This document shows, one piece after another, positions 26,273 to 36,803 of a stretch of 64,000 bases of DNA. Below the pieces are notes generated by a model. That model was given only the letters and a program-made list of their open reading frames with translations, did not search any database and had not been told where the DNA came from. Origin of the DNA: Carnobacterium_A sp049673005 (GTDB taxonomy: Bacteria > Bacillota > Bacilli > Lactobacillales > Carnobacteriaceae); the NCBI RefSeq assembly GCF_049673005.1, contig NZ_JBATXB010000111.1:62001-126000 (forward strand), in the 5' to 3' direction. The translations under genes were made by a program, and so were the position numbers. Within the stretch, counting starts at the first letter, position 1, and the number at the start of each line of letters is the position of its first letter.

Positions 26273-29200
26273 TTAAAATAAATCAAATAGCGATAGTTGA
26301 TTTTCGTCTGGCATTCCTTTTAAAACACCATTTTCATTCATGTATTCAATAACCGTTTTTGAAACTTTTCCACGCTTGCTTAGATCTTCCTTAGATAAGA
26401 ACGGTTTATCTAATCGTGCTTCTACTATTTGGTTAGCCACATTGGTACCTAAACTAGGAACCGTTCTAAATGGAGCTATTAAAGAATTACCTTCTATTAC
26501 GAAATTTTTTGCATCTGATTTATCTAAATCAATCATTTTAAAAGTCAATCCACGCTCGACCATTTCATTAGCTAGCTCTAAAACAGTTAGTACATTTTTT
26601 TCTTTAGTCGAAGCATCTAACCCTTTATCGGTTATTTCTTTCATTTTAACTTTGATACTTTCTTTGCCTTGACACATTGCAACTAGCTCGAAGTCTGTTG
26701 CACGTACAGAGAAATAAGCAGCATAATACAAAATAGGGAAATGAACCTTGTAATAAGCGACACGAAGAGCCATTAACACATAAGCAGCAGCATGAGCTTT
26801 CGGGAACATATACTTAATTTTTAAACATGAGTTAATATACCATTCTGGAACCTTTTCAGCTCTCATCTCTTTTTGCCAATCATCGGGGATTCCTTTTCCT
26901 TTACGAACAGATTCCATAATATTGAACGCTAGCCCGTCCTCAACCCCATTATGCATTAAATAAACCATGATATCATCACGACAACCTATAACTTCAGATA
27001 ACGGGATATCATTTTCGCGTATCAATTCTTCCGCATTTCCTAACCATACATCTGTACCATGAGAAAGCCCAGAAATTTGAAGTAATTCTGCAAAAGTTGT
27101 TGGTTTCGTTTGCTCTAACATCCCTCTTACAAAACGAGTTCCAAATTCAGGAATGCCTAGTGTTCCAGTTTTAGATTGAATTTGATCGGATGTAACACCA
27201 AGCACATCTGTTCCGCCAAAAATTTTCATTACTTCTGGATCATCCGTTGGAATCGTCAAAGGATCAATTCCTGACAAGTCTTGTAGCATCCTAATGACTG
27301 TTGGATCATCATGACCTAGAATATCTAATTTCAAGACATTGTCATGAATAGAATGGAAATCAAAATGAGTCGTCTTCCATTCAGAATCTTGTGCATCAGC
27401 TGGAAATTGAATAGGCGTGAAATCATAAACATCCATATAATCTGGGATTACAATAATTCCTCCTGGATGTTGTCCTGTTGTACGCTTAACACCCGTTGAA
27501 CCTTTGGCTAGACGATCAATTTCTGCAGCTCGCAAACTCAAGTTTTGATCACGTTCATATGCTTTCACGTAACCAAATGCTGTGCGATCAGCTACTGTGC
27601 CAATTGTACCTGCACGAAAGACATATTCATCTCCAAAAAGAACCTTCGTATAGTCATGTGCTTTTGATTGATAGTCTCCAGAAAAATTCAAATCAATATC
27701 TGGAACTTTATCTCCATTAAAACCTAAAAATGTTTCAAATGGGATATCATGACCATCTTTATGCAGCCTAATGTGGCAATTTGGACAAGTTTCTTCTGGT
27801 AAATCATAGCCAGATCCAACTGAACCATCTGTAAAGAATTTAGAATATTTACATTTTGGACAACGATAATGTGGTGGCATTGGATTAACTTCAGTGATAC
27901 CAGTCATTGTCGCGACAAAACTAGACCCAACCGATCCACGTGAACCAACTAAGTACCCTTCAGAGATACTTTTATGAACTAATTTTTGTGAAATTAAATA
28001 GATAACAGAAAAGCCATTTCCGATAATACTTGTCAATTCCTTCTCTAGTCTTTTTTCAATTATTTCTGGTAGAGGACTTCCGTATAGACGGTGTGCTTCA
28101 TCATAGCTTAACTTCCGAATCTCTTCTTCTGATCCTTCTATTTTTGGTGTATACAACTCCGTTTTTACAGGTGTCATTTCATCGACAGATTCTGCTATCT
28201 TTTGAGTGTTTGCTACTACAATTTTATAGGCTGTTTCCTTACCCAGGAATGAAAAAGCAGCTAACATATCGTCTGTGGTCCTAAAATGAACTTTTGGTAA
28301 TTCACTTCTATTTAGAGGATTCGCTCCACCCTGTGAGTTAATTAATATTTTACGATAAATATAATCTTCAGGATTTAAATAGTGAACATTACCAGTTGCA
28401 ACGACAGGCTTATCTAACTCTTCTCCTATTTGGATCATATTACGGATGATTTCTTCTAAATCTTGTTCAGAATTAACTAACTCTTGTTCAAGTAAAGGTG
28501 CATAAACTTCTTTTGGCATAACTTCTAAGAAATCATAAAATTTAGCCTTATTTTTTGCCTCTTCGACACCCTTTTGCATCATTGCTTCAAATACTTCTCC
28601 CTGGTTACAAGCAGACCCTATGATTATTCCTTCTCTTAGTTTAATTAGTTCAGATCGAGGAATTCTAGCAGTCCTGAAAAAATACTGTGTCATTGATAAA
28701 GATACTAATTTAAAAAGATTTTTCAACCCTTTTTGAGTTGTAGCAATGAGTGTACAATGAAAAGGTCGAGCACGCTTATAAGAATCTCCTTCTCCAATTC
28801 GATCATTTAGTTGATTGTGGTTTGTGATTTCATGATCTTCTTGTGCTTCTTTTAAAAATAGCCAACATAAGTAGCCTGTAGATTCAGCATCATAAATAGC
28901 TCTATGATGCTGTTCTAAAGCTACACCATATTTTTTTGCCAAGGTATTTAGTCGATGACTTTTTAGTTGGGGGTGAAGAAATCTGGACAACTCTAACGTA
29001 TCGATGACTGGATTTACATTTTCTGCTAGACCTTGCCTAGCATTGCTCGTGTTTAAAAAACCCATATCAAAACTAGCATTATGAGCAACAAGAATATGTT
29101 CGCCTGCAAATTCTTCAAAAAGAGAAAGGACCTCTTTTTCTGTTTTTGAACCTCTAACCATTTCATCAGTAATACCTGTTAGGTTAATTGTCGTTTGTGA

Positions 29201-30616
29201 CAATGGATGACCCGGATCAATAAAGTATTCAAATTTTTCAATTATATTCCCTTTATACATTTTAACAGCCGACAACTCTATTATCTTGTTGTAAACTGCA
29301 GACAATCCTGTAGTTTCTACGTCAAAAACGACATAGGTGGCTTCAGCTAATTCTATATCACTCGGATGGTAAGCGATTGGTATACCATCATCAACAATAT
29401 TAGCCTCTATTCCATACAATATTTTCACACCATATTTTTGTCCAGCTTGATAGGCATCTGGAAATGATTGTGCACCAGCATGGTCTGTAATGGCAATAGC
29501 TGGGTGGCCCCACTTAGCTGCTTGAGCAACTAAATCAGTTATATTATTTGTTGCATCCATTTGACTCATATTGCTGTGTAAATGCATTTCTACACGCTTT
29601 TTGCCTTCTGGAGCGTTATCCTTGCGTTCTTCATGAAAACTTTCTGAGATATCTTGCGCATTTAGAACCAAATCACGCATAAAATTATCTTCTTGAACGC
29701 TTCCACGTGCTTTTACCCACATCCCTTTTTTTATGGCTGCAAAAGCTGCCTCATCTTCAGGTGTGTTGGAGAACTTTTTAACAGTGAAAGAGGACGTATA
29801 ATCCGTTATCTTAACAATCAATAGTTGTCTCTCTGAACGTAGAACACGAATTTCCACATCAAATACATACCCTTCGATCGTAACTCTTCTTTCTTCTTCA
29901 ATGATTTGATCCATTTGTTTTATTTCTTCTTTATCCGCAATCTTTCGACCTAAAACAATTGGACCTTTGGCACTATTCTCAATGCCTTTTTCTTTATTGT
30001 ATTTTTTTTCATCTTCCGCTTTCTTTAAGTTTTCACCTGCTCTAATGCTTAATAACTCATCTGCTTCTTCTTTTTTTGCTTTAAATTCTGTAATTTTTTT
30101 ATTGTAGCTCTCTTCATCGATAATGGGTTCTATTTTAAAAGACGGAAACCCTAAACTTTGGTAAGCCATTTCAACAGGTGGTAGATATTGATTAGTTAAA
30201 TGACCTTTTACCACTTCATTCTCTACTAAAAAAAGAATCTTCTTGCCACTTAATAAAGGAAGCTGCTCTTGAAAAGCACGATTGCATATAGGAGAAGAAA
30301 CGCCACTTCTTTTGACAGCTATGGACCAGTATTGTTCAAGTTTTTCTATCGTTATTTTAGGATTCAGTACTTCAATCGTTATTTTAACAGTCGCAATAGA
30401 GCTAAAGGTCAATTGAAGCTTTTCAGTAAATACTTGGTAAACTTCAAAAGGTAACACATCTTCAAATTTCAAATTAAAATGCCATGTTTTCGATAATTTA
30501 TGAACGATAACTTTTTTCACCTCACCTTTTTCAAAATAAGGTTGGTATTCTACTGCGTTTTCTAATCCTATTTGCTCTAGTAATTTTTGGAATAATTCTT
30601 CTGGATTTAAACTCAC
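26273..30616 (-). CDS. polC: DNA polymerase III alpha subunit, PolC type
   Basis: Replicative polymerase of low-GC Gram-positives with built-in proofreading. 1447 residues: N-terminal tau-binding-like region, OB domain (near 240-320), PHP domain (MHLHSNMSQMDATN) split by the DnaQ-like exonuclease (VVFDVETTGL, HNASFDMGFL, AIYDAESTGYL), then palm/fingers with the zinc-binding CPKC...CPNC module and catalytic PDIDLNFSGD, and the C-terminal duplex-binding part. Start is GTG 30616-30614 with GGAG ten bases upstream. Last gene of uppS-cdsA-dxr-rseP-proS-polC; a terminator lies between proS and polC, so it may be partly independent. Confidence 0.98.
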   Translation of the reverse strand: MSLNPEELFQKLLEQIGLENAVEYQPYFEKGEVKKVIVHKLSKTWHFNLKFEDVLPFEVYQVFTEKLQLTFSSIATVKITIEVLNPKITIEKLEQYWSIAVKRSGVSSPICNRAFQEQLPLLSGKKILFLVENEVVKGHLTNQYLPPVEMAYQSLGFPSFKIEPIIDEESYNKKITEFKAKKEEADELLSIRAGENLKKAEDEKKYNKEKGIENSAKGPIVLGRKIADKEEIKQMDQIIEEERRVTIEGYVFDVEIRVLRSERQLLIVKITDYTSSFTVKKFSNTPEDEAAFAAIKKGMWVKARGSVQEDNFMRDLVLNAQDISESFHEERKDNAPEGKKRVEMHLHSNMSQMDATNNITDLVAQAAKWGHPAIAITDHAGAQSFPDAYQAGQKYGVKILYGIEANIVDDGIPIAYHPSDIELAEATYVVFDVETTGLSAVYNKIIELSAVKMYKGNIIEKFEYFIDPGHPLSQTTINLTGITDEMVRGSKTEKEVLSLFEEFAGEHILVAHNASFDMGFLNTSNARQGLAENVNPVIDTLELSRFLHPQLKSHRLNTLAKKYGVALEQHHRAIYDAESTGYLCWLFLKEAQEDHEITNHNQLNDRIGEGDSYKRARPFHCTLIATTQKGLKNLFKLVSLSMTQYFFRTARIPRSELIKLREGIIIGSACNQGEVFEAMMQKGVEEAKNKAKFYDFLEVMPKEVYAPLLEQELVNSEQDLEEIIRNMIQIGEELDKPVVATGNVHYLNPEDYIYRKILINSQGGANPLNRSELPKVHFRTTDDMLAAFSFLGKETAYKIVVANTQKIAESVDEMTPVKTELYTPKIEGSEEEIRKLSYDEAHRLYGSPLPEIIEKRLEKELTSIIGNGFSVIYLISQKLVHKSISEGYLVGSRGSVGSSFVATMTGITEVNPMPPHYRCPKCKYSKFFTDGSVGSGYDLPEETCPNCHIRLHKDGHDIPFETFLGFNGDKVPDIDLNFSGDYQSKAHDYTKVLFGDEYVFRAGTIGTVADRTAFGYVKAYERDQNLSLRAAEIDRLAKGSTGVKRTTGQHPGGIIVIPDYMDVYDFTPIQFPADAQDSEWKTTHFDFHSIHDNVLKLDILGHDDPTVIRMLQDLSGIDPLTIPTDDPEVMKIFGGTDVLGVTSDQIQSKTGTLGIPEFGTRFVRGMLEQTKPTTFAELLQISGLSHGTDVWLGNAEELIRENDIPLSEVIGCRDDIMVYLMHNGVEDGLAFNIMESVRKGKGIPDDWQKEMRAEKVPEWYINSCLKIKYMFPKAHAAAYVLMALRVAYYKVHFPILYYAAYFSVRATDFELVAMCQGKESIKVKMKEITDKGLDASTKEKNVLTVLELANEMVERGLTFKMIDLDKSDAKNFVIEGNSLIAPFRTVPSLGTNVANQIVEARLDKPFLSKEDLSKRGKVSKTVIEYMNENGVLKGMPDENQLSLFDLF

Positions 30617-30664
30617 GAACGACTGACTCCTTTCAATTACTCATACTTATTCTAAATAAAATAG

Positions 30665-30713
30665 CAAAGGAAGCACAGACAAGTAAAAATTGTACTTGTA
30701 TCGGCTCCCTTTG
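30665..30713 (-). terminator. Intrinsic terminator between proS and polC
   Basis: Outer stem CAAAGGAAGC (30665-30674) with GCTCCCTTTG (30704-30713) and inner ACAAGTA (30679-30685) with TACTTGT (30693-30699); minus-strand tail CTATTTTATTT. Confidence 0.72.
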
Positions 30714-30725
30714 TATTTTTGACCT

Positions 30726-32438
30726 TTAATTATTTTCAGGATTCAGTAATATCTCCATCGTTGAAATCATTTCGTCTTTTCTGACTTCAATCGTTTCTCC
30801 TGTTTTACGGATTTTAATTTCCACTATGTTTTCAGCAGCTTTTTTACCTACTGTTATACGGATAGGTAATCCTATTAAATCAGAGTCAGCAAACTTCACT
30901 CCAACTCGTTCTGAACGGTCATCTAATAATACCGAAAATCCAGCTTTTTGCAGTGAACCATATAATTCTTCGGCTAGAGTTACTTGGTCATCTGACTTCA
31001 TGTTGACTGGTACTAAATGAAGTTCATAAGGGGCTAATTGTCTAGGCCAAATTAAACCTTTATCATCACTTTTTTGTTCAGCAATTGCTGAAAGTAGTCG
31101 GCTAACTCCAATACCATAACAACCCATAACAACTGGGATTGAACGCCCATTTTTATCTAATACCGTTGCTCCCATTGACTCACTATAACGAGTCCCTAGT
31201 TTAAAGATGTGTCCGATTTCTATTCCTTTTGAAAACTTTAATACTCCCTGCCCATCCGGAGATAATTCTCCCTCTTTGACAAATCGTAAATCTACAAAAG
31301 TTTCGATAGAAGCATCACGCAAAGGATTCACATTCATAAAATGATAACCCTCTTCATTTGCTCCAGCAACTGCATTTACCATGTCTTGTACATATAAATC
31401 ACCTAAAACACGAATGTCTTTTTTTACATTTACAGGACCAACAGAACCAAAATTTACTCCTAAGAATTGAATGGCTTCTTCATCTGTTGCCATTTCTAAG
31501 AAATCAACATTCAAAAAGTTTTTAAGTTTTACATCATTCACTTCGTGGTCACCACGAACAACTGCTAGCACGGGTTCTCCATCTGCTATAAACAATAAAC
31601 TTTTCATAACTTCACTTACATCAACACTTAAAAATGTCGCAACTTCTTCAACGGTCTTACAATTAGGTGTTGCTATTTTTTCTAGTTCTTTCTCAATTTT
31701 GCTAGTCTTTTTATGCATATAAAAACTGGTTGCCATTTCTAAGTTAGCTGAGTAATTACTTGAATCAGAGTAAGCAATAATATCTTCACCTGCATCTGAG
31801 ATAGCTGTAAATTCTTTTGAGTCACTTCCACCCATTGCTCCCGCATCACCAATGATATTTCTAAAGTCTAACCCACAACGATTAAAAATATTGGTATAAG
31901 CTTCTTCAAAATCTATAAAGGTTTTATCTAAACTTTCGTAGCTATCATGGAATGAATAAGCATCTTTCATTAAAAATTCACGACTTCTTAACAAACCAGA
32001 ACGCGGTCTTTTTTCATCGCGATATTTAGTTTGAATTTGATACAAAGATAGAGGAAGGCGTTTATAAGAATTGATTTCATCTTTAATTAAAACAGTAAAA
32101 GCTTCTTCATGTGTTGGCCCTAATAAATAATCCCTACCATGACGATCCGTTAATTTCATTAAATCTTCTCCATATGTTTCATAACGCCCTGATTCTTCCC
32201 AAAGCTCACGTGGCAATAGAGAAGGCATCAACATTTCAACTGCATCAATTTTTTCGAACTCTTCACGAATAATTGTTTTTATTTTTTCTAAGACTTTATT
32301 AGCTAAAGGAAGATAACTGTATACTCCACTAGATATTTGTCTAATATACCCTGCTCTTAGCAGTAATTGATGACTCAATACTTCAGCATCATTTGGGGTT
32401 TCTCGTAAGGTTGGCACGAATAATTTCGATTGTCTCAT
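30726..32438 (-). CDS. proS: Prolyl-tRNA synthetase
   Basis: Class II synthetase charging tRNA-Pro. 570 residues, bacterial type with the cis-editing INS domain between motifs 2 and 3 (about 225-400). Motif 2 region RPRSGLLRSREFLMKDAYSFH, motif 3 GCYGIGVSRLLSAIAEQ, and C-terminal anticodon-binding domain. GGAGATAAATAGTC precedes the ATG. No T-box leader is possible in the 52-base gap from rseP, so it depends on the upstream operon. Confidence 0.97.
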   Translation of the reverse strand: MRQSKLFVPTLRETPNDAEVLSHQLLLRAGYIRQISSGVYSYLPLANKVLEKIKTIIREEFEKIDAVEMLMPSLLPRELWEESGRYETYGEDLMKLTDRHGRDYLLGPTHEEAFTVLIKDEINSYKRLPLSLYQIQTKYRDEKRPRSGLLRSREFLMKDAYSFHDSYESLDKTFIDFEEAYTNIFNRCGLDFRNIIGDAGAMGGSDSKEFTAISDAGEDIIAYSDSSNYSANLEMATSFYMHKKTSKIEKELEKIATPNCKTVEEVATFLSVDVSEVMKSLLFIADGEPVLAVVRGDHEVNDVKLKNFLNVDFLEMATDEEAIQFLGVNFGSVGPVNVKKDIRVLGDLYVQDMVNAVAGANEEGYHFMNVNPLRDASIETFVDLRFVKEGELSPDGQGVLKFSKGIEIGHIFKLGTRYSESMGATVLDKNGRSIPVVMGCYGIGVSRLLSAIAEQKSDDKGLIWPRQLAPYELHLVPVNMKSDDQVTLAEELYGSLQKAGFSVLLDDRSERVGVKFADSDLIGLPIRITVGKKAAENIVEIKIRKTGETIEVRKDEMISTMEILLNPENN

Positions 32439-32491
32439 GACTATTTATCTCCTTTAGTAGTTAAATATAGTACTTATGTTTTTAATAAACA

Positions 32492-33766
32492 TTACTTCAA
32501 AAAATAAGTTTGGATATCATTCCATGTAACTAAAACCATTAATAAAACCAGTAATCCTACTCCAATTAAAGTAATGATTCCTTCTTTTTCTTGACTTAGG
32601 GGTTTGCCTCTAATTCCTTCAACAGCATTTAATAAGAGTTTTCCACCATCTAAAGCTGGAACGGGCAATAAGTTAATAATCCCTAAATTGATACTTAACA
32701 CACCCATCCAGTTTAATACACCGATAAAGCCTGTTTTAACGACAGCTTCTGTCGTTGCATATATCGCTACCGGTCCACCAAACATATCGATAGAAAATCC
32801 TTTTGTGAAAATAGAACCTAGTGCCGTTAGTATTTGAATAACGACTGCCCATGTATAGGTAAAGCCAAATAATAATTTAGCGGTAAAAGAAGTATCAACA
32901 GGTGCTTGTACCCCTATCATACCAATTTCAGACCCGTCATTTGCTTTACTAACTTCAGGAATAACCTCTACTTCTTTTTCAGAACCATCTTTTGATTGGA
33001 TTTTAAAATTCAATGGTTGGTTCGGATTTTTTTGGATAACTTCAACGACCTCTTTCCAGCTAGTCATTTCTTTATTGTCGATTGCACTAATTTTGTCTCC
33101 TTGTAACAAACCCGCTTCATAAGCTGGTTTTCCTTCTACAACCGCTCCTAATTTGTTTTCATCACTTACTACTCCGCCTTGTAGAAAGGCCATTATAGTG
33201 AATGTAATAACGGCTAAAATGATATTATTCATAGGGCCTGCGAAGTTAGTCATCATTCTTTGCGGCAGGCTAGCTGCCTGGAATTGCACATCAAGTGGGG
33301 CAATTTGAACTTCTGTCCCGTCTTCTTCGATTAAAAGAGCATCCCGGTTTACCGTATATCGTACCAATTGAGTATCGCTACCAGCAAGGTAGCCTTCAAT
33401 ATATAAATCTTTTTCTAAATCGATTGCGCTAACTTGAATTGGTACTACATCAAGTAATTGTTTTTTCTTATACGTATTGATAGTAGTAATTTCATCCTTT
33501 TCATCTAACAAGATGCCTACTGACATACCAGGCTTAATTTCTGTTTCTTCCTCATACCCAGCCATCCTAACGTAACCACCAATTGGTAAAATACGTATAG
33601 TAAATGTAGTTTCATTTTTACGATAAGAAAAAATTTTTGGTCCAAAACCAATGGCAAATTCTCTAACTAATATTCCTGCTTTTTTTGCAAAATAGTAATG
33701 TCCAAATTCATGGAAGATAACTAATACACTAAAAACAAGAATGAAGGTAATTATTGTAGTGAACAT
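32492..33766 (-). CDS. rseP: RIP metalloprotease RseP (site-2 protease)
   Basis: Intramembrane zinc protease that cleaves membrane-bound anti-sigma factors or signal-peptide remnants (RasP/Eep type). Zinc site HEFGH at residues 19-23 in the first span, third ligand region NLLPVPALDGGKLL near the C-terminus, and a PDZ domain between (GLLQGDKISAIDNKEM). 424 residues with four membrane spans. An insertion between TM1-loop and PDZ (~65-165) is typical. GGAGAGATAGA precedes the ATG. In the usual dxr-rseP-proS order. Confidence 0.96.
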   Translation of the reverse strand: MFTTIITFILVFSVLVIFHEFGHYYFAKKAGILVREFAIGFGPKIFSYRKNETTFTIRILPIGGYVRMAGYEEETEIKPGMSVGILLDEKDEITTINTYKKKQLLDVVPIQVSAIDLEKDLYIEGYLAGSDTQLVRYTVNRDALLIEEDGTEVQIAPLDVQFQAASLPQRMMTNFAGPMNNIILAVITFTIMAFLQGGVVSDENKLGAVVEGKPAYEAGLLQGDKISAIDNKEMTSWKEVVEVIQKNPNQPLNFKIQSKDGSEKEVEVIPEVSKANDGSEIGMIGVQAPVDTSFTAKLLFGFTYTWAVVIQILTALGSIFTKGFSIDMFGGPVAIYATTEAVVKTGFIGVLNWMGVLSINLGIINLLPVPALDGGKLLLNAVEGIRGKPLSQEKEGIITLIGVGLLVLLMVLVTWNDIQTYFLK

Positions 33767-33778
33767 TCTATCTCTCCT

Positions 33779-34921
33779 TTAAATCCAACTCAAAACTTTT
33801 TTCCTCGTATCCTTATCAACTTCCAGAAGGATAGAAAGATCTGGTTTCTGTATTTCTTTTTCTTCGTAAACAGCTTTGTAAACCAGTTTTTCAATATCTA
33901 AAAAAGATAGTTTCCCATTGATAAATGCATTTACGGCTATTTCATTAGCGGCATTCATAACAGTTGGAGCTGTTCCGCCTATTCTTCCAGTATCGAAAGC
34001 TAACTGTAACAGCGGAAAACGTTCAAAATTCATTTCTTCAAAATGCAATTTCCCAATAGAGACTAAATCGAAATAATTAGGATTTTTTATCGCCATACGT
34101 TCAGGAAATCCTAATGCATACTGAATAGGTTCTCTCATATCATTAGCACCTAATTGAGCTTTAATAGTTCCATCAATGAACTGGACTAAAGAATGTACAA
34201 TGCTTTCGCGATGTAAAAGAATCTTTATTTTATCATAGTCCATATTAAATAACCACCTAGCTTCTATAACCTCTAAACCCTTATTCATCATAGATGCTGA
34301 ATCAACCGTTATTTTTTTACCCATTGCCCAATTTGGATGATTTAATGCATCCGAAACACTTACATGAGTTAATTCTGATCTTGAATAATCTCTAAAACTT
34401 CCACCCGATGCTGTAATTAACAGCTGACTTACGTGTTCTAGTTTTTCGCCTTGTAAACACTGAAATATTGCAGAGTGTTCGCTATCTAAAGGGAAAATTT
34501 TCACATTTTTTCTTTCTGCTAAACTCATAACTAACTCACCGGCCATAACCAGTGTTTCTTTGTTGGCAAGCGCCACTTCTTTCCCTGCATCTATCGCTGC
34601 GAGTGTTGGACGCAACCCAACACTGCCCATTAGTGCAGTTATGACTGTATCTACTTCCTCTAAAACAACTAGTTCAGATAACCCTTCTACTTCGTATGTA
34701 AATTGAATCGCAGGGTAATCTAACTTCAATTTCCGGGCCATTTCCAGAGATTTAACAGCTACTAACTTTGGTTTTAGTTGTTCAATTAATTCTCGTCCTC
34801 TTACTTCATTCTCATAAAAAGAAAAGGCAACTATTTTAAATAAGTTCGGGTATGATTGCACAACTTGGACCGTACTCGTACCAACTGAACCAGTTGCGCC
34901 TAATAAGCAAATCTTTTTCAT
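33779..34921 (-). CDS. dxr: 1-deoxy-D-xylulose-5-phosphate reductoisomerase
   Basis: Second step of the MEP isoprenoid pathway, DXP to MEP with NADPH. N-terminal NADPH motif GATGSVGTSTV, ALANKETLVMAG, metal-binding FPLDSEHSAIFQC and TASGGSFRD motifs are present; 380 residues. The ribosome site is poor (no clear GGAGG before the ATG at 34921), unlike its neighbours. It indicates the MEP pathway operates in this organism. Confidence 0.96.
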   Translation of the reverse strand: MKKICLLGATGSVGTSTVQVVQSYPNLFKIVAFSFYENEVRGRELIEQLKPKLVAVKSLEMARKLKLDYPAIQFTYEVEGLSELVVLEEVDTVITALMGSVGLRPTLAAIDAGKEVALANKETLVMAGELVMSLAERKNVKIFPLDSEHSAIFQCLQGEKLEHVSQLLITASGGSFRDYSRSELTHVSVSDALNHPNWAMGKKITVDSASMMNKGLEVIEARWLFNMDYDKIKILLHRESIVHSLVQFIDGTIKAQLGANDMREPIQYALGFPERMAIKNPNYFDLVSIGKLHFEEMNFERFPLLQLAFDTGRIGGTAPTVMNAANEIAVNAFINGKLSFLDIEKLVYKAVYEEKEIQKPDLSILLEVDKDTRKKVLSWI

Positions 34922-34976
34922 GATAGCAGAGCAATTATCTTAAAACAATAATTACTTTTTCACTTCCTTCCATGAA

Positions 34977-35759
34977 TTAGGCTAATGTCAGTAAGTACAA
35001 TACTGGCATTGCAAATAAAATACTATCAAAACGATCTAGAATCCCTCCATGACCCGGTAGGATTCTCCCAGAATCTTTAACTTGATAATGACGTTTTAAA
35101 GCTGATTCAACTAAGTCTCCTAATTGGCCAGATACAGATATTAAGATAGCTAAGAGCACTGTCATACCAAATGAAAAATCTAATGGATAAATAAAGAAAT
35201 AAATGGTAGAGACAGCTAATGCACAAAAAATACCCCCTAGGGATCCTTCAATCGTTTTATTGGGACTGATATGTGGTGCAAGTTTATTCTTCCCAAATTT
35301 ACGTCCTACTAAGTAGGCTCCTATATCCGTCGCCCAAACAATAAATAAAGCTAATAAAAGAAGTCTTAAACCTTCAAAACGAATAAGAAGGAAATATTTA
35401 AATCCATAACCGATGTAAATAGACCCTAATATTGCCATTGCTGCGTCGTCAAAATTAAATTTGTTTTTTGAAAACACTGTTGATACTAATAACAATAAGC
35501 TACAAATATAAAAAAGCATAGTTGATGAATAAACTGTTCCAACTATCTCTTGATCAAAAGGAATCACTATTAATAATAGAGCTATACTAGCTATTAATCC
35601 TTCTATAGATAATAATGACTGTCCTCTCATTCTAAATAACTCAAATAGAGCAATTAAACCTAAAACAGCTACAGCAGTCGTTAAAACAACTGAACCTACA
35701 TATACAATCGGGACAAAAACGATTAAAGAAAGTAGGGCTGTAATGACTCTTTGTTTCAC
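34977..35759 (-). CDS. cdsA: Phosphatidate cytidylyltransferase
   Basis: Makes CDP-diacylglycerol from phosphatidic acid and CTP in the membrane. 260 residues, about eight membrane spans, with the C-terminal CDP-DAG synthase signature SALKRHYQVKDSGRILPG then HGGILDR. GTG start with GGAGG upstream. Between uppS and dxr. Confidence 0.95.
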   Translation of the reverse strand: MKQRVITALLSLIVFVPIVYVGSVVLTTAVAVLGLIALFELFRMRGQSLLSIEGLIASIALLLIVIPFDQEIVGTVYSSTMLFYICSLLLLVSTVFSKNKFNFDDAAMAILGSIYIGYGFKYFLLIRFEGLRLLLLALFIVWATDIGAYLVGRKFGKNKLAPHISPNKTIEGSLGGIFCALAVSTIYFFIYPLDFSFGMTVLLAILISVSGQLGDLVESALKRHYQVKDSGRILPGHGGILDRFDSILFAMPVLYLLTLA

Positions 35760-35777
35760 TAATTTTCCTCCTAAATA

Positions 35778-36557
35778 TTATAATGCACCGAAACGTCTGT
35801 GCCTCTTTTGATAAACACCAATTGCATTTTCTAGTGATTTTTCATTAAAGTCTGGCCATAACTCATTTGTGAAATAAAACTCACTATAAGCATTCTGCCA
35901 AAGAAGAAAATTACTCATTCTTTCTTCTCCACTTGTTCTAATTAAATAATCAACCTCTTGATATGCACCTAAAGAAGCAGTCATTAATTGGGATTCAAAA
36001 ATAGTTTCATCTATTTCATCTATTTCTAAACTATTATCTTTTACTAATTGCGCTATATTCTTAGTAGCCTCAAGTATTTCACTTCGACTACCATAATTCA
36101 ATGCAAAATTTAATATCATACCTGTGTTACTTTTTGTCTCTTCAACAGCTTCCATAACAGCTTTTCTAGTATGTGATGGCAATCCTTCTGTAAAACCAAT
36201 AACTTGAACTTTTATGTTTTCCTTTTTTAAATCAGGTACAAATGTATCAAAGAAATCTACTGGTAATTGCATCAAGAAAGTCACTTCAGGATCAGGACGT
36301 TTCCAGTTCTCAGTAGAAAAAGCATATAAAGTCAGAACTTTAACACCTAGTTGACTCGATCTTTTAGTTACTTTTTTTACGGTATTCATGCCTTCTTTGT
36401 GTCCTGCAATTCTAGGCAAAAATCTCCTCTGCGCCCATCGCCCATTCCCGTCCATTATGATTGCAATATGAGAAGGAATTTTTTCTTTTTCATCAAATAT
36501 ATTTAACTCTTCTTTTATTTCTTCTTTATAATTCTTTTTTTTAAAAAAATTTATCAT
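35778..36557 (-). CDS. uppS: Isoprenyl transferase (undecaprenyl diphosphate synthase)
   Basis: Cis-prenyltransferase making the C55 carrier lipid for wall synthesis. Catalytic Asp in AIIMDGNGRWAQRR with GHKEGMNTVK following; later LTLYAFSTENWKRP, NFALNYGSR and RTSGEERMSNFLLWQ motifs. 259 residues. GGAGAAATTCAA precedes the ATG. First gene of the uppS-cdsA-dxr-rseP-proS-polC operon, behind a candidate promoter. Confidence 0.96.
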   Translation of the reverse strand: MINFFKKKNYKEEIKEELNIFDEKEKIPSHIAIIMDGNGRWAQRRFLPRIAGHKEGMNTVKKVTKRSSQLGVKVLTLYAFSTENWKRPDPEVTFLMQLPVDFFDTFVPDLKKENIKVQVIGFTEGLPSHTRKAVMEAVEETKSNTGMILNFALNYGSRSEILEATKNIAQLVKDNSLEIDEIDETIFESQLMTASLGAYQEVDYLIRTSGEERMSNFLLWQNAYSEFYFTNELWPDFNEKSLENAIGVYQKRHRRFGAL

Positions 36558-36591
36558 TTGAATTTCTCCAATCCATTCACTGACTTATACC

Positions 36592-36620
36592 ATTGTATCA
36601 AAATCTTCTATAAATGCCTA
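36592..36620 (-). promoter_or_regulatory. Candidate promoter of uppS operon
   Basis: Minus strand TAGGCA (36620-36615), 17-base spacer, TACAAT (36597-36592), 35 bases before uppS. Upstream of it, 36635-36680 holds imperfect direct and inverted copies of AGAGATTC of unknown role. Confidence 0.5.
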
Positions 36621-36746
36621 TAATAAATGAACATCTTAAGAGATTCCTAGAGATTCTCTTTTAAAAAAGAATCCTTAGATTTATATGTAAACAATTTCTA
36701 CTTGATTCTTATAAAACCGTAACATTATTCGTTTATAAAAAATAAT

Positions 36747-36754
36747 GGTATACT
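36747..36754 (+). promoter_or_regulatory. Extended -10 promoter of the 36-codon gene
   Basis: TGGTATACT-type extended -10 (TATACT 36749-36754) with no good -35; located 50 bases before the small ORF start. Confidence 0.5.
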
Positions 36755-36803
36755 TTTTCTAAGGTAGAAATAGAGAGTATAACTAACTGAAAGGATGATT
36801 AAG

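Noticed and set aside
32439..32491. T-box leader for proS
   Set aside because: Only 52 bases lie between rseP and proS; no specifier stem or T-box sequence.
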